DNA of 64,000 nt from Paramacrobiotus metropolitanus (GCF_019649055.1 NW_026570232.1:806001-870000); one strand, 5' to 3'. Numbered from the stretch's first letter, positions 46,243-60,170 are shown. Translations and numbers: made by a program. Notes: generated from the letters alone by a model not told the origin.

Positions 46243-47054
46243 CGAATAACCTTTATCCTTGATTGCCGACGTCGATTTTTTGTACAGTTTCTTCAAAATT
46301 GTGTGTTTTTGTCCCGGTTTGAAGGTTTTATTGTGTATATTTCTGGCAGCCACTTTTTGCCTGTGACCTGCGTTTGTCGTTTTTGCAGCTGTGATTCGAA
46401 TTTCCGTATTTATGGAGACTTCAATAATAAAGTGAATTACGGATTCGGTGTTTGTTTGGTCACCTTTCATCTACAAAGCTTTACGAAGTAGTGGCAGCAT
46501 TTTTAGCCCAGTTTCACACTGTACTCTTAATGTAGTTATGTACCGTATGTGTGTGCGGCGTGCGCTATGAAAGCGCTGTTAATATTGGCAAAATGCCACA
46601 GAACTGACAGAAGCACGTTTCGAACTTTCTTCGAATTCCAAAAAAAACGCGAATCGTGAGTACTTAAATGAAAGACGTACCATCTAGAGAGCAGACATTA
46701 ATATTTAATGCTCGTACAGAAGTACTACGAGTATATGAAAGCATGAACGAAATTGTCTGGCACAGCCTCGATCTTTACAGTTGCACGGGTAAAAACAAGC
46801 GATGATGATTTCGCAAATTTCCGAATTGTTCTCTTCCCGCCAATAGGTAAATGCGTTTAATGTGTTGCCAACCCGAAACACCCGAACGTTTTACGAGTAA
46901 AACAACTTCTTTTCTCGGTATTCTGTGCAGACCATGATGATAATAAAATATAACAATAACAATGATGTAACACAAAACCATGTTAACATCAGAATAATTT
47001 ACAATAAATAAAACGTCGACACACAACAGTTACCATTAACTGCATCGGGATCCG
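46243..47054. other. Intergenic between thioredoxin (+) and the two-THAP gene (-)
   Basis: Contains both 3' flanks. No further gene seen. Confidence 0.5.
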
Positions 47055-48859
47055 TCATTTCTTAGACTTAAAAATAATTCCATCGAATGCCGCAAAATTG
47101 TATAAAAACGGGCTCAAAACTGGTCCGCCAGCGGACAAACTGGCTTCGGCAAAATAGGAAGATACCACCTGGGAAGGTATGACACGGTTGCCGGAAGACA
47201 GCACGACGCTCAAATCACGGTTGATGCGAACAAAGTCCACGGTGCTGGAATAATACAACGGCGCGGCGTGGGAGATTAATACTGGACGAATACGGGCAAA
47301 AACGATGTGGTCAGCGTCGCGCTGATACACATTCCAAGCAGTGCCCCCGTCATCCGCCACCGGAGCTTGAAATCCATCCGAGATTACAGAATTCCTGTAG
47401 TTAATAACCAAATTAATTTTATCAGTGATTAACAAAGCAGTGGGCTTTAAAAAAACTACATTATTTTAACAATCGAAAAGCGAAACAAAAAATTTCAGTG
47501 CCAAATATCAGCAGTATCGTTTCGAAACAATCGAAAGCACACTTTGTTAGAACTGCAATTAAACACAATTAAAAAACTAACACCGGTTCTAACAAGTTAC
47601 CATATGTCGCTAGGAACGATTTCTTCGATCGCTTCCGTTCCGGCAACATCGTCATCCTTATTGACATCCGCCATTTCCTCAACCTGAACCACCGGAGTTT
47701 CTTCGACAGTGGCTGTTTGAATAACAACCGGCTCATCAACGGGATGCTCCGGATTCTGTTGGTGATCGTGGATTTCTTCGATCTTCTCGGCTTCCTCGAT
47801 CACCGCGTGGGAAATGATCGGCACCGACGGCGTCGGAGCCGGCGGTGCAGTGTGACTGTCCTTGCCCATGGAAGGATGTTTCAGTTTGCCCAGGAATTTC
47901 TTGGGGTAGCTCCCCGGGCGGAGGCGCGTACGGCAGACGTGCGGATGTTGGTCGATGTCAGCGTCGTCAAAGTGCCGCGAACACACACGGTGGTGGTTGG
48001 CAAATTCCGTCAAATCCAAACGGGAGCACGCGCTGAACCATTTATTATACAAATCCCGCTGTTCTTCCGGGGCTTCCGGTGCCGGTTTCTGGGGGCATTT
48101 GAAGAAATGCAGGTTCTCTGCTTTCCGATCGCCAGCGTATTTATTGCAGCCCAGAACGGCGCAGATGCTGCCTTGTTTACTGGCCGCCCGCCGCCGGGAG
48201 TCACGCGATAAACCGGATTCTGTTATGGTTGTAAGTGCACTGAAATTATGCAGCTGTAAGTATCACACAAAGAATTCTAAACCGACCGATACATTAATTG
48301 TACTTTAAAAGCGGTACATCAAAATATAATAGAAATTCAATACCTCAGACAACAGACTGCAAAAAACAACCAAAAATCAAAAAAGTGTGTGTGTTTCGTT
48401 TGACAGCCATAAACGCCAACCGCAGCATATTAACGTAATTTCAAAGAAGTACAGTACAATGTACTTATCTTACTATCTGTACTCTGTAGTGTATACATAT
48501 GAATTCATCGGCGCTGAAGCCAAATTTTATCACATGAAAATCAAAATTTTGACAAAGTAAGACTTAAGAGAGTTATTTAAAACTTACTCAGAATTTGAAT
48601 TAATCAGATTCAGCGATGGTCGCGCAGATCGCAGTAAGGTCCCACTTTCACTGAAATCCTCTGGCGTAAAGTGATCCGAACAAATTGCCGACTGCTTTTG
48701 AAAGTGATGTATTCCACATAATCGACGAAATTCGTCGCGGGCAACGAGATCGCGTGGGATTGGAAAGAATTTTACATCTTTGTCGAAGGAGTAATGCTTG
48801 CATGAAGGGACCACGCAGGGCTTTCCTCGGAATACACCATGCCGTGAGATTTTTGTCAT
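47055..48859 (-). CDS. Protein with two tandem THAP zinc fingers
   Basis: Exons on the minus strand: 48859-48588, 48239-47601 and 47394-47055, both junctions in phase 2, 416 residues. The first THAP domain (about 13-85) has Cys15, Cys20, Cys60 and His63, in the C-x4-C...C-x2-H pattern; context PCVVPSC and AICSDHF. The second (about 115-200) has Cys117, Cys122, Cys177 and His180; context ICAVLGC and VCSRHF. A Pro/Glu/Val-rich acidic linker follows (EEAEKIEEIHDHQQNPEHP). The C-terminal about 113 residues (exon 3) are unrecognised, hydrophobic and Ser-rich (ISHAAPLYYSSTVDFVRINR). THAP fingers bind DNA and occur in P-element transposase and in host transcription regulators. No transposase domain is seen here, so this is probably a host nuclear DNA-binding protein of transposon descent. 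The join of the two fingers in one gene rests on phase match and strong splice sites. Confidence 0.82.
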
Positions 48860-49054
48860 TGCTGCATGTCTTGCGACATAATTTCAGCACCACTCAACTG
48901 ACTCAAAACATTTAATTTATTTCACAATTTCAAGAAGATAAAGAGTTTGATAATATTTAGGAACTCTTTTTGAATTAATTTAAATTTAAAGCTTTCAAGT
49001 TCAATTCAAGAGTTTGTTTGGATCCGTAAATGATATTTTGAATGTGTCCGAACC

Positions 49055-49600
49055 TTACGAGTGCACAATAATACTGTGCAGAAGTGGCGTCTTACTTGAT
49101 TTTATTCGTGATTTTACAGCCATTGCACCATCTGTGGACCCTCCAGTTGTTAAGTGACAACGTAACAGAAGCACGCGTGCGGTGGCCCATGCCACAGGCT
49201 GTTTTAACGTAAATCTTTGAAAATTGATAACTTTGTTCATTCCTGCATTAAATTTTTATGTATAATCTTGAAAAATGCAGAATAATACACAGGATTAGGC
49301 AAAATAAATTCTTTTTTGTTTTTCTTTCAGGGTTATGCACTGTTAGCCTGTACGGCTAGCATAGCCGCCTATGGAGGATTTGTCATAGGCGGCTATGTTA
49401 ACCGCGGGGGCTCCTAGTGCATTATCCTGAAGAAGAAACAGAGAATCATTTATTTTGTCTAATGCTGTGTATTATTCTGCATTTTCCAAGATTATACATA
49501 AAAATTTAATGCAGGAATGAACAAAGTTATCAATTATTGTATTATTGTGCACTCGTAAGACGCCACTTCTGCACAGTATTATTGTGCACTCACCTTACTC
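49055..49600. repeat. Foldback element with interrupted long inverted repeat
   Basis: The outer arms share TGCACAATAATACTGTGCAG...GTGGCGTCTTAC (left about 49062-49096; right, inverted, about 49557-49592). The inner arms share ATTGATAACTTTGTTCATTC and about 90 more bases (left 49220-49345; right, inverted, 49417-49540). The left arm has about 110 extra bases between outer and inner parts. The centre holds a second palindrome: CATAGCCGCCTATG (49360-49373) and CATAGGCGGCTATG (49384-49397). No coding capacity. Confidence 0.8.
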
Positions 49601-52600
49601 GCATCTGTCCGACTCTGTCTCTGATGAGCAAAATACGCGTCCCCCTCGTACTGCAGTCTCCTATAATTGGTGCTGGATGAGCGAAACTGGATCAGCGAAA
49701 ACTTTTTCGCATTGCAGTTGCATTTCTCGATAAAAGTAAAATTTGTTTGCTAGTTTGCTACCAGTTCCTTTGTGATTCATCCGGATTCAATAAGAAAAGT
49801 CGGAAACAAATTCTCACGATAGAAATTCATTTTTTCAAATTATTAGCAGTTATTCAGCCCAAGTTTATCTGGCCCCGTCCATCCTGTGCTCTGGAATTAG
49901 TGTACTCGTACAGAAGTACAACTTAATAGTCAAGTGACTCAAGTAATAAGCTGCGCGACGTGAAACTGAACTCCGAAGGTACCACAGCCCGTTGGGATAT
50001 GTGTTAATATTATTATTGTGTTATAAATGTTATGATGATACTGTATTCCTGTGAATGTAAGTTGGTCGCTGTAAATTACTTGTACTGTTCAGCACATCGT
50101 TTCTAGCTTGTATCATGCCACTAAATTACAGGACTTTGACTGGCTGGGCTGATTTTCCAGAGAAGTAGCACCGAAGCGGTGAACTATATCGGAAGAATTT
50201 CTCTTTCTGCATATTTTGGCAACTGTTCAGGAGAAACTGCCAGACTGATGAGGAACTGGATGATTATTTGTGAAGGAAGGAGATGTTAACTTGTCTTTAA
50301 ACGAAGTAGGTAACTAATTTATCGAATGTGAAACTGGTTTTGACTATGATTTTGAACGTTTCGTTTAAATCCTGGTAAATTTAACAGCTCCCATTGTATG
50401 CACTTCGATATTTTTGTGCGATAAATAAATTATTAAATTGATAAATTGAAATATTTAATTATTAATTTACCATTCCGTTGGTGCGAGAACATAATATGAA
50501 TTAACTCAAAGTAGTGGCTTTTTACAGCAGATATTATCTGCTGTAAAAAGTCACCGAGTTAAGTAATTAACAAGCAGTGATGCTGAGTTTGATACCAGTG
50601 CAGGAATTATACAGGATTTTTTTGCTCATATTTTTTAACATATTACCACTTGTTCGCATACTTACGAAATAGTGAATAAATCATATCGTACTTATTGTTA
50701 GTGGTAATTAACAGATGTATATATTTGGACAAAACAAGAGTTTGATGCCATTTGGAGGGGGCTATTGCAAAATGACTACGTAATTAAGAGGATTGCGATG
50801 CCGTACAACTTGCTTAATTAAATAGTATATAATTAATGTTGTCTCAACTCCAGAGCAGATTCCGTGATATTATCATCATATTTTTCGTTCTTTATGTTTG
50901 GTTATACTTTCTTTATAATAAAATTAAACTGTAACCACATCAGCTTTTTCTTGATCCTGTTAGTCCAGCAGTAATCCCGTTACGCGTTGTTTGTTCCCAA
51001 AATCTTCCATCGGTCAGTGACAGCGGCCACTGCCGGCAGTAATATTCCCGCCACTAGCACTGTGGAATAATTGCGGCCTGGGTATCGCTGCTGGCAGTGT
51101 TGGAAATTTGCCGGCCAATCCAAGTAAATTGACGTAAACTTATTCTGAGTTTGTTTGATTAAATCGGATTAGGCACTTTTCTCTGGTGGTATACGAGTAT
51201 TCCAAGTGGATACTGTGCCCACGTGGGTTTATTGGGGAGTTGTGTTTGCTGTTGGACTGGAAAGTTGATGTTAATAGCTGACAGCGGCCTGCTCGTCCGG
51301 ATGGTAGCGGATACTGTACTTGCGCGGTAGGGAACGGCATATGAAACAGCTTCAGCCCCTTCGCCTGTTTTTGTCATGCAAAGTTTTTCTTTAATCCATC
51401 TTTATTGACGGTTGACTTTGAGTGATTACCTCCCGGTGCCCGCCCACAAAGTAGCAAAAACATTCATTGAAAGCACGGAAAATTTGCCCTTGTGATCCTT
51501 TCGTGGTCCGAAAGCTTCTTGGTCCTTTTTTATCATCGGTGGTGCTCTTTGGTCAGTTATTTGTAGTTTGCTTTTTGCCGTTTTTTAAGAGCAGTAATTT
51601 TTAATGGTTATCGTAAAAGACTGAGCAGTCCAGAATGTGTCTATATATGTACACGTTGTTGAGCATCAGGATTAGTCTTCCATGGTTGAACTACGTACAA
51701 CATTTTTTTTATGTAAGCTTGTATGCTTAATTAATGATGCCCATTGTTTCTTCGTGTGTTGCCCTTAATAAAAACGGCTTTACGGTGCATTATTGATTGT
51801 TTATGGAGAAAGTTCATCGTAAATTAATTTGGACAATAGCGTGGTCGGATGTCAGAGTGATGGATGAGAATAGCCAGTCGGCGGCGCTCGCGATGACTCC
51901 CGTTGGGATTCTTTGACACGCTGCCTACGTGGCTGTGTGGGTAGAAGTTGTCAAAAAGGAAACCTATCGCACTCTCGCACCAAAAGGGAGCGTGATTGAA
52001 TTTTGAATTTCGCCCAAGCGAATTTTTATCGAATTAAGCCGTGGTATGGAAAATAATGCCCAGCTGATTGCCGCCTTCGGCTTTAGTTGCTGTGGTTATG
52101 CCATATACGCTGGTGAAATAGGATAACAACAGCTGAAATTATTCTTTTATTCGCCACATATTTTATATTTTACTCAAATAATTTTTCGTTGTAAATATTT
52201 ATGCATATTCCTTGCGACTATTTAACAACAGTGTAACGCGATTTGGTAACGGACATTTCCAGAAATCGTGGCCCTAAGCCCCCAGTAACCTTTCTTATAC
52301 AGCCGTTGGGACAATCCGGCAAATCAGTTTTCTATCAGGTTACGAGTAGGGATTTTTGTTTAAGAGCAGTTGTGTTCGAACAATTGTAAGTGACAAAGTT
52401 TTACGGCATGGCGTCAGTCACTTCCGGCTTCGCAGTTTTTAATGCAACGGTTGTTACTTACAATAAGAAATAATAAATTGACGATAAACAACAGTCCTAT
52501 TCTAAAAAAGTAGCGGTGGTCGCTTACGATTAATCATTTTGCACTGTATTAGTGAATGTATATATTGGAAGAGTTGTGAAATTTCGTAAGATCATTAATG

Positions 52601-55267
52601 ATTCATTCTGGTGGTCATCAGCGGCTGCTATCCGCTCGGAAATGTTGTGAGTTGGCGGGATTATATGGGTCAAAACGTTACTCAACATGTGGGTGGCCGA
52701 TAAGGTTCGATAGGATTCCGTGCTGTTCAGTGCGGCGTGAAATACGAGTTAAACGCGCCTGTCTAACGATAAAGTCCTTAGCAAGACTTTGACTATTTGT
52801 TCAGTGTACGGGCACAAGATTATTTCTAGCGCTGCGCAATTCATCGATAAATATTCAAATATCGTCGTCTGCTGAGAAACGATACTTGTGTTTGTGAAGT
52901 TACATCTGTCCTTGTGCACTGTAAACCCTGAAAGAGCAAGCGACTGTATATTGATTTAATTCTCGTTTCTTTGTTTGTTAACTTCTGCAGAAGTTTCTTG
53001 GATTTTTCGGGTCGAACAATCGATCTGCTTGCGTCCTTTTTTGAATTGCAGTTTTTGAGTATTTTTTTTATTTGTGCCGGTAAGTGGCCAAACAGCGCTT
53101 TTGGGCACGTTTCTGGTTCGTACTTACCATAATCTAATGATTTTTAACAATCAGAATGTGATCGTATTTCTGCTTAAATACTATAATTGACCGGAATTAT
53201 TCGGCATAATTTTGCGAGGTGTGGGTGGATTGCTCTACTTGATGAAGCAAGAAATAGACAGTAGAGTGGTGTTTACACGACATCCTTATCGGGCTGCTGT
53301 AGAGTGCGTATCCATTCCAATCATCTCGTAAACCGCTGAATTTCCGGATGGTACAGTAGGAGATAAATGATGATATAGCACGTAAATATTCCACTGGATA
53401 TTGCCATTGGAGTGGAGAGTTGGCCATAAATATTAGATTGGGGTTAAATGAACATACGGGAAAAGAGGCGCGCCAGCTGGAGATCGCACTGAGCAAGTTG
53501 ATTTATTTACCAATGTTTTGGAGTAGATGTAGTAATTCCGACTGGAGCACCGGATGAGCTGAATTACATCTTGCATCTCCATTCGTTTCAGGAACAACGC
53601 ACTTTAACCCGGCGTTATGCTGTATCGATGCCTTGAGTTGTAAATAAAAAGCTTTTCTGAAATCGAACCCGAGGAGTTTTGTTTATTGTTCCCTTTGACA
53701 GTTGGACGATCCTCGTTGGTTAATCGATTTGTCGTCTAAGAGCGCAGCTTGGTGTCAACAGTGAGTTTTTTATAAGATGAATTTTTCAAGGATAAGCCCT
53801 TTTAATTTCCACTGGATATAGTGTGATTTTTGCGGTGGAGTATAAACGAATATCGATTGCAAGAATATTTCACACAGTGTGTTGCGCGCGTAACGAATGT
53901 AGCCGGCAGTTTATTAACGTTGCTGTATTTTCGCAGAATATTACTTTGATCATTTCCGTTTTTTCCGTTTTCAAAATTACCTCGTCCGTTACCTTAGATT
54001 TAGATAGACTGGGGTTCTAATGCAGACTGTTTTCATGACGAAGGGAGAATGCTGTAGTTCGGATTTCTGGTGAATGATGAGAAAGTTCAACAGTCCATTG
54101 TGTAGGAAATTTTATGGGCCTTTTTTTAATTGAATGTGCCATTCCTCATCAGGTGCATGAATGGCGGAAGGTGTTTTATGGGGTGTTATAAAGCCTGTTA
54201 TGGAATGGGTTTGATGCGGTAATGGATGTGTTCGGTTCTTTAAGCATGCATATCAGGTCTAAATTCTGATTGGATTCACTGCTGCGGATTTCCGTTCTTT
54301 CCATATCCGCTCAGTCAAGCTCGTCACGACGGGCAATTTCAATCGGGACAGTCACCATGTACCGAATGTCACTGTTTATTTAACGCTGGCCTTTACATAC
54401 GCCTATCTCATTTTGATTATTCTATGATTTGATCTGGTGGTCGTTTAAACGAAGATGGATTGACATTTTTTCGCTGATGGATTACGGTTTGCGCGTGTAT
54501 CGATTTAAATGCCTACTGTAGATTTTTTGGAAAAGCTATAACCATTCGTTTTATATTTAACGTTTTATTCACGACTTTCTTAATGTCCTTCGTTGTGCGC
54601 GTTATCATTTTTCATTCTGGACTACGAGTACCGATTTGTTTGACTGGCTTCGAATCTTTAATGGTAATTGCTAAAAATTAATATCACACATGATTTTCTC
54701 TGTACCATTATTTTTAAGCCTTTAACCTATCTTAGTGAGTCATTTCTCGTTGGTTCAAAACGCGAGTATCAAAAGAATGTTCCTTATGAATCTGCTGCTG
54801 AATTCTTAGAATGCGAAATATTTTTACAGGAATTTTTTAAAGTATCCGTAGTATACGTATTGTTAAACCGCAGCATGGAGTTGCTTTAAGAGTAACGTGG
54901 TAGAAGTCGTACTCTTGATATTGTGCCGCAATGTAAACGAATGTTTAAGTGCATTTTTAAAGTCTTAGCGTAATCCATGGGTTTTAGTGCTGACGTATTA
55001 AGTGGTTGTTCATCCATCAAGCTTAGCGAAAAGTATGAGATTTTTAGCGGTAATCGATATACGCCAATTTTTTCCTACCATCTTCCTGCTGCACTTTAGG
55101 AAATTGCTTTTATGCCATACGGATTTTCCTCTAAATTAAGCATTCTCTTCCCCACAGGATGGAATGACTGACCATGACAAGTCTGTGTTAAACACACCCT
55201 GTCCGATTAATGTCGGCTGACATGTCGCCGAACGATTCCCTTTTCGCGACATTGTATCTGCACGGTG
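49601..55267. other. Long gene-poor stretch upstream of NDST
   Basis: No coding region I can support. It includes a hairpin at 50501-50562 (separate entry). A pyrimidine tract and acceptor (gctgcactttag, near 55098) before the NDST start suggest upstream untranslated exons inside this stretch. Open frames at 51140-51377 (-), 53197-53496 (-) and 53823-54020 (+) have no recognisable content. Confidence 0.4.
50501..50562. repeat. 62-bp hairpin with near-perfect stem
   Basis: CTTTTTACAGCAGATA and TATCTGCTGTAAAAAG form a 16-17 bp perfect stem with almost no loop (50518-50550). The outer TTAACTC / GAGTTAA extends it with a few mismatches. The size resembles a small-RNA precursor or a very short MITE. 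Confidence 0.75.
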
Positions 55268-58200
55268 ATGATTCCATGGGAAAAAATGACAGGAAACGGC
55301 TACAAATCCGGGAAAATGAAGCCAGCCGTCAGAATGGACCAATCGTGGTTAATGCGCTATCTGCGCGCCGCAGCCCTGTCACGGAGCATCGTGTTGACCT
55401 TTATCGTTGGACTGCTGTCACTCTTGCTGCTGGGATGGTGGGTGGCGGTCAAACCCGACGAAATCGCTATGAAAACTACACCAAACGGCCGTGCTGACGA
55501 TATCGGCGGGCCGGATCCAGTGATTGAACTGCCCCGGCCCGTCAGTGTCACTACGACGTTGCCACGGTTAAAATACGAACCCAAAGTGTTGGTGTTTGCG
55601 GAAACGCAGTATTCGCCGCTGGGAAGGGATATTGTGACGGTGTTGGAAGCGGTGCGGAAGAAATTCCGGGTGGAGCTGGGTGGGAAGAATGTGCCGGTGT
55701 TGACGTCGGAGGATCGGGGAAAGTTCAGTCTGATTGTTTTTGAAAATGTGGATAAGTATTTTAAAATGGATAAATGGAACCGCGACTTGCTGGATCGGTA
55801 TTGCCGTGAATATCACGTGGGAATTATCGGATTTCCACCGTTGTTGGAGCACACGCTGATCGGCGCCACGGTGCCCAATATGCAGATGCTCATGCACACC
55901 AATGTCCAGCTGCAGGATTATACTGTCAATGTAGCGAGTCCTGTACTGCATCTCACTAAAGGGGGACAAAGTTTAGAAGGCGTTTTACCAGGTTTGCATT
56001 TAAGTAAAGCTAAACTCTGTTTGTTGGCAACATTGCTACCAATTACTCTTTTTCGCTGCTCAGCCTCAACGGACATAGTATGATTTATAACTTTATTGCA
56101 GATTTGCAATTGTAAAACGCGCTGTTGTGTGTATGACAGGTTCGGTATTATATTGTTTTATTAGTTTAGCATAAATTTGCATTGCGAGGCGTCGAAGTAT
56201 ATAGCCTGATAAATAATTTTTTTCTTGTCTTTTTTTGTTAACAATTTTTTAACATACTTGACATTCATTAGTTACATTGAATTAATTTTTTAACAATAGT
56301 TACTATAATAGAAATTTGGTCACAGGAGATGATTGGACGGTTTTCGTTCCAAAGCACGAAACGTATGAGATCGTCGCGTGGGCTCTTCTTTCGTCGCCAT
56401 TGAATTCGACGCCGAGCGCTAACAGCACGCAGTTGCCGACAGTGGTATTAGATACCGGTAAACTCGACGGAGTGCGCCGCGTGTTCTTCGGGCAGTCGTT
56501 GAAGTTTTGGTTGCATAAGATGTTGTTTCTGGATGCGATGGGTTATCTGATCAATGGCGGACACCAGCTGATGCCCTTGACGCGCTACATCCTCATTGAT
56601 GTGGATGACATTTTCGTGGGACGGAAAGGGACCCGTATGAACATCAGCGATGTTCAGGTAAAAAACTAGGATGTCAAACCGCCGACGCTCGAGACGGTGG
56701 ACTTCAATTATAAATCCAGCTGTTTGGATTTTAAATGCGATCGTTTAAGTTGTCCACATAACAGTAGATACATAATAATTGTTAGTTGATAGCAAATGTT
56801 AAATTTAACCTTGTGCAGGCCATGATTTCGACGATGATGCGATGGAGAAAAACCGTAGCGGGTTTTCGGTTTAATTTAGGATTCTCGGGAAAATACTTTC
56901 ATGCTGGATTTGAGGAAGAAAATAAGGGGGACGATTTACTGCTAGGTAATGAATTTAACATCAAAATCAAATCTCATCTCTGTTCGCGTGTTTCAGCGAA
57001 ACAGATGGCATTGACTGTTAGGACTAACATAAATCGTTATTGTCACCGTTGTTATCGTTGTTGTATCGTTGTTTATTGTAATTACAGCTAATGCGTCCAA
57101 GTTCTGGTGGTTCTGTCATATGTGGGGACATTCGCAGCCACATCTTTTTAATGCCAGCACCGATGTAATCATTCGGGAAATGCAGCTGAATTATCAGTTT
57201 GCGAAGGTAAGAAACCCACATCCTGGAGAAATACGATGATTATGATATTGCAAATCAAATTGAAAAACCTTCGATTAGTACTAACTTTACTGTTACGGTA
57301 CTAACTTTACTGTTACGGTACTAACTTTACATGGCTAATCTTTTGTGGAATATGGCTTGCAGATATCTAGTTTTCCACATTATAATTTATATACTGGTTC
57401 CACTAACAACTGCTGTTTAGATTTTTTTCGCTTTAACTTTGAAGTGCTTACCGTTTTTTGTGTCGGTGTCTATCTATTATCCATTAAAATTACTGTTCGA
57501 TTCGTGACGTCAGTAGAACGTTTTGGATGTAGGAAAATGGCATTCCAACGAATTCGGGCTACGTTATCTCGCCGCACCATTCTGGCGTGTATCCGGTACA
57601 TGAGCCACTGTACGATGCCTGGCGGCGCATCTGGAATGCACAAGTGACCAGCACGGAAGAGTATCCCCATTTCAAGCCGATGCACATCCATCGGGGATTT
57701 ATTTATCGCGACATCCGCGTCCTACCGCGACAGACATGCGGTCTGTACACGCACACCATCTTTCTGGAAAGCTATCCGGGTGGAAAAGAGCGATTAGAAC
57801 GGAATATCTTGGGTGGCGATCTCTTTATGACCTTCCTTTATAATCCCATCAACATCTATATGACCCACTTGTCTAATTATGCAAATGATCGTTTGGCGCT
57901 CTACACCTTCGAAAATCTCTTTCAGTTTATAGGTAATTTGTTTAATCGTTAAGCAGGCTTAATATCAGAAAATACTTATTAGCCGTATCGCTGGTTTCTT
58001 GATATTCCGACCAAAAATTTTAGTTACTTGTATTTCCAAAGTCTGGAAGTTTTGTTTCTTTGGTTAAAATTAATTTAAGTCGTTGTTTTTCAAGTCCATT
58101 TTTCGATTTGGTTGCTTCTGTTTGTAGCTTTGTTAACACGTTCCCTGAATTTGCATGCTGGTTTCTTTCTATTTGACACGAAACTTTTTAGATTTTGTTT

Positions 58201-60170
58201 AGTACGATTTTTATTAAAAAGTTACGACATCTTTTGGTTTGGTTTGTTTTTCGGTTCATTTTTTGTGACAGTTGCAGGATCAATGGGCTTAATTTGTTGT
58301 TTCGGTTAAGATTGCTTAGAAACTCATTTGCCATTTTCGGTACAATGAGAGGGAAATCAATCTGATGTAAACCATGTCAATTAAGAGATTAAGCATGTTG
58401 TTGGCTTTGGCTTAATTTCCGGGCATCACTGTAGGCAAATGGACTAATTTGGAGCTGCGATCCGCACCGCCCCTGGAGATGGCCAAATTGTATTTCCACA
58501 TGTTTCCGGGTGATGTGGATCCGGTGTGGCACAATCCCTGCGATGACAAACGCCACATGCAGATCTGGGCCAGCAGCAAGTCCTGTGAGCGACTGCCCAA
58601 ATTCCTCGTGGTCGGTCCACAGAAAACTGGCACCACGGCGCTTTACAGCTTCTTGTCCATGCATCCGGCCATTAGGAGTAATTATCACAATCCTGAGACC
58701 TTTGAGGAAGTGCAGTTTTTCAGCGGCAAGAATTACCATAAAGGATTGGACTGGTATGTCGTTATATGGTGTAAAATAATAGTTGTGGTGCTAAAGTTAT
58801 GATACACTTATTGCCCTTAGGGTTAAAATTAGCTACTCGTTCATTGTAAAATTTACATTTGCATACATTGCATGGATGCAGTAATCTTGACCAGTCATTT
58901 CTGCACTGATTGAATATTTTTGAAAGACTTGCGATGGTAGTTTTCGTTCCTTAAAGCGTATTTATGGGTACAGTTGTGAACTGTGATGGTGGTTTCAGCA
59001 TTTGCTTCGTCGATCGGGAAAACTGTTGTGTTTTGTGCAGGTATATGAACTTCTTTCCCTTGCCGGATAATTCTTCTGCTCAGTATTTGTTCGAGAAAAG
59101 TGCCACGTATTTTGACGGTGAATTAGTGCCAGTGCGTGCCTTTTCCCTGATTCCTCGTGCCAGTATTATTGTGATTGTCATCGATCCCGTACGACGAGCC
59201 TATTCGTGGTATCAGGTGGGAAAATGTCAAAAATATAGTACTGAATGAAATTTTTTGTACTGGGTTCTGTTGTCTGAAATGTTCATGATTAATCCTAATT
59301 GACTGGCAGATTTTTTATACTTGTATGTTTCTACCTTATTTTCGGTCTAGTACCTGATGTTTAATCGTATGTCGAATTGCATTCATTCCAAATGCTTTTT
59401 ATTTCGAAATCTACTCAAAGTATGAATTCATTTTACTGTCGCTAGCAAGCATTGTCTTTTGGTATAGCACATGCGAGCGCATGGCGATCGCACAGCCCGG
59501 CAACACAGTTTCTTGGATGTGATATCGGCGTCTCGGGATTCTCCGTTGCCATTGCGGAATCTGCGTAACCGCTGCTTGAAGCCGGGCGAGTATGCGGTGC
59601 ATATTGAGAAATGGCTGGATCATTATCCCGCGAATCAGGTAAGGCTAGCGAGAAAAGAGAAGCAGAACGACTAGAAAATGTCGAAGGGAAACCTTTATTT
59701 TGATCTGTCCGATTTAGTAGATGCCACGGTTTGGTCGGAGATGCAATTCTTTGCTTTGTTTTTAGTTGCTCATTTTGGATGGTGATGAACTGCGACGCAG
59801 TCCCGTGTCGGTGATGCACAAAGTGCAGCGCTTCCTCAAAATTAAGCCTTTCATAGATTATACGGATCTTCTAAGGTTAGTGTTCAACTTTGTTACAACA
59901 GTCTTGTGCTGTGTAATATCAAGTTATAAGTGTGTCGTCAATATCTGTAGATACGACGCGAAAAAAGGGTTTTATTGCCAAGTGGTGAATGGAGAGAGTA
60001 ATCGCTGTTTGGGCCGCAGCAAGGGGCGTCGATACCCGCCCATGGACGCGGAAGCGGAGAAGTTCCTGCAGCATTATTATCAGCCCTACAATGTTGCCTT
60101 ACATAAAGTGCTGACGAGGCTCAACCAACCGGTTCCTCTTCCTAGATGGTTGCAAGCTGATCTGCACTGA
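55268..60170 (+). CDS. NDST: Heparan sulfate N-deacetylase/N-sulfotransferase (NDST)
   Basis: Ten exons: 55268-55991, 56326-56657, 56819-56945, 57088-57206, 57533-57932, 58435-58753, 59041-59215, 59468-59638, 59766-59875 and 59951-60170, all GT-AG in phase, 898 residues (human NDST1 882). It is a type II Golgi protein with a short cytosolic tail and signal anchor at about 41-58 ([18 protein letters not shown]). The N-deacetylase half has [54 protein letters not shown] and [14 protein letters not shown]. The sulfotransferase half has the PAPS 5'-phosphate loop GPQKTGTTA (Lys631 equals the catalytic Lys614 of NDST1), [23 protein letters not shown] and the 3'-end motif [12 protein letters not shown], with the disulphide pair in FYCQ...NRC. 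It removes acetyl from GlcNAc in heparan sulfate and adds N-sulfate, initiating all later modification. All key residues are present. AATAAA lies at 60626. Confidence 0.97.
57278..57330. repeat. 20-bp tandem repeat, 2.6 copies
   Basis: The unit GTACTAACTTTACTGTTACG occurs at 57278-57297 and 57298-57317, with a partial copy to 57330. It lies in NDST intron 4. Confidence 0.9.

Noticed and set aside
51140-51377. Overlapping minus-strand frames
   Set aside because: No recognisable content; the two frames overlap each other and lie in gene-poor DNA.
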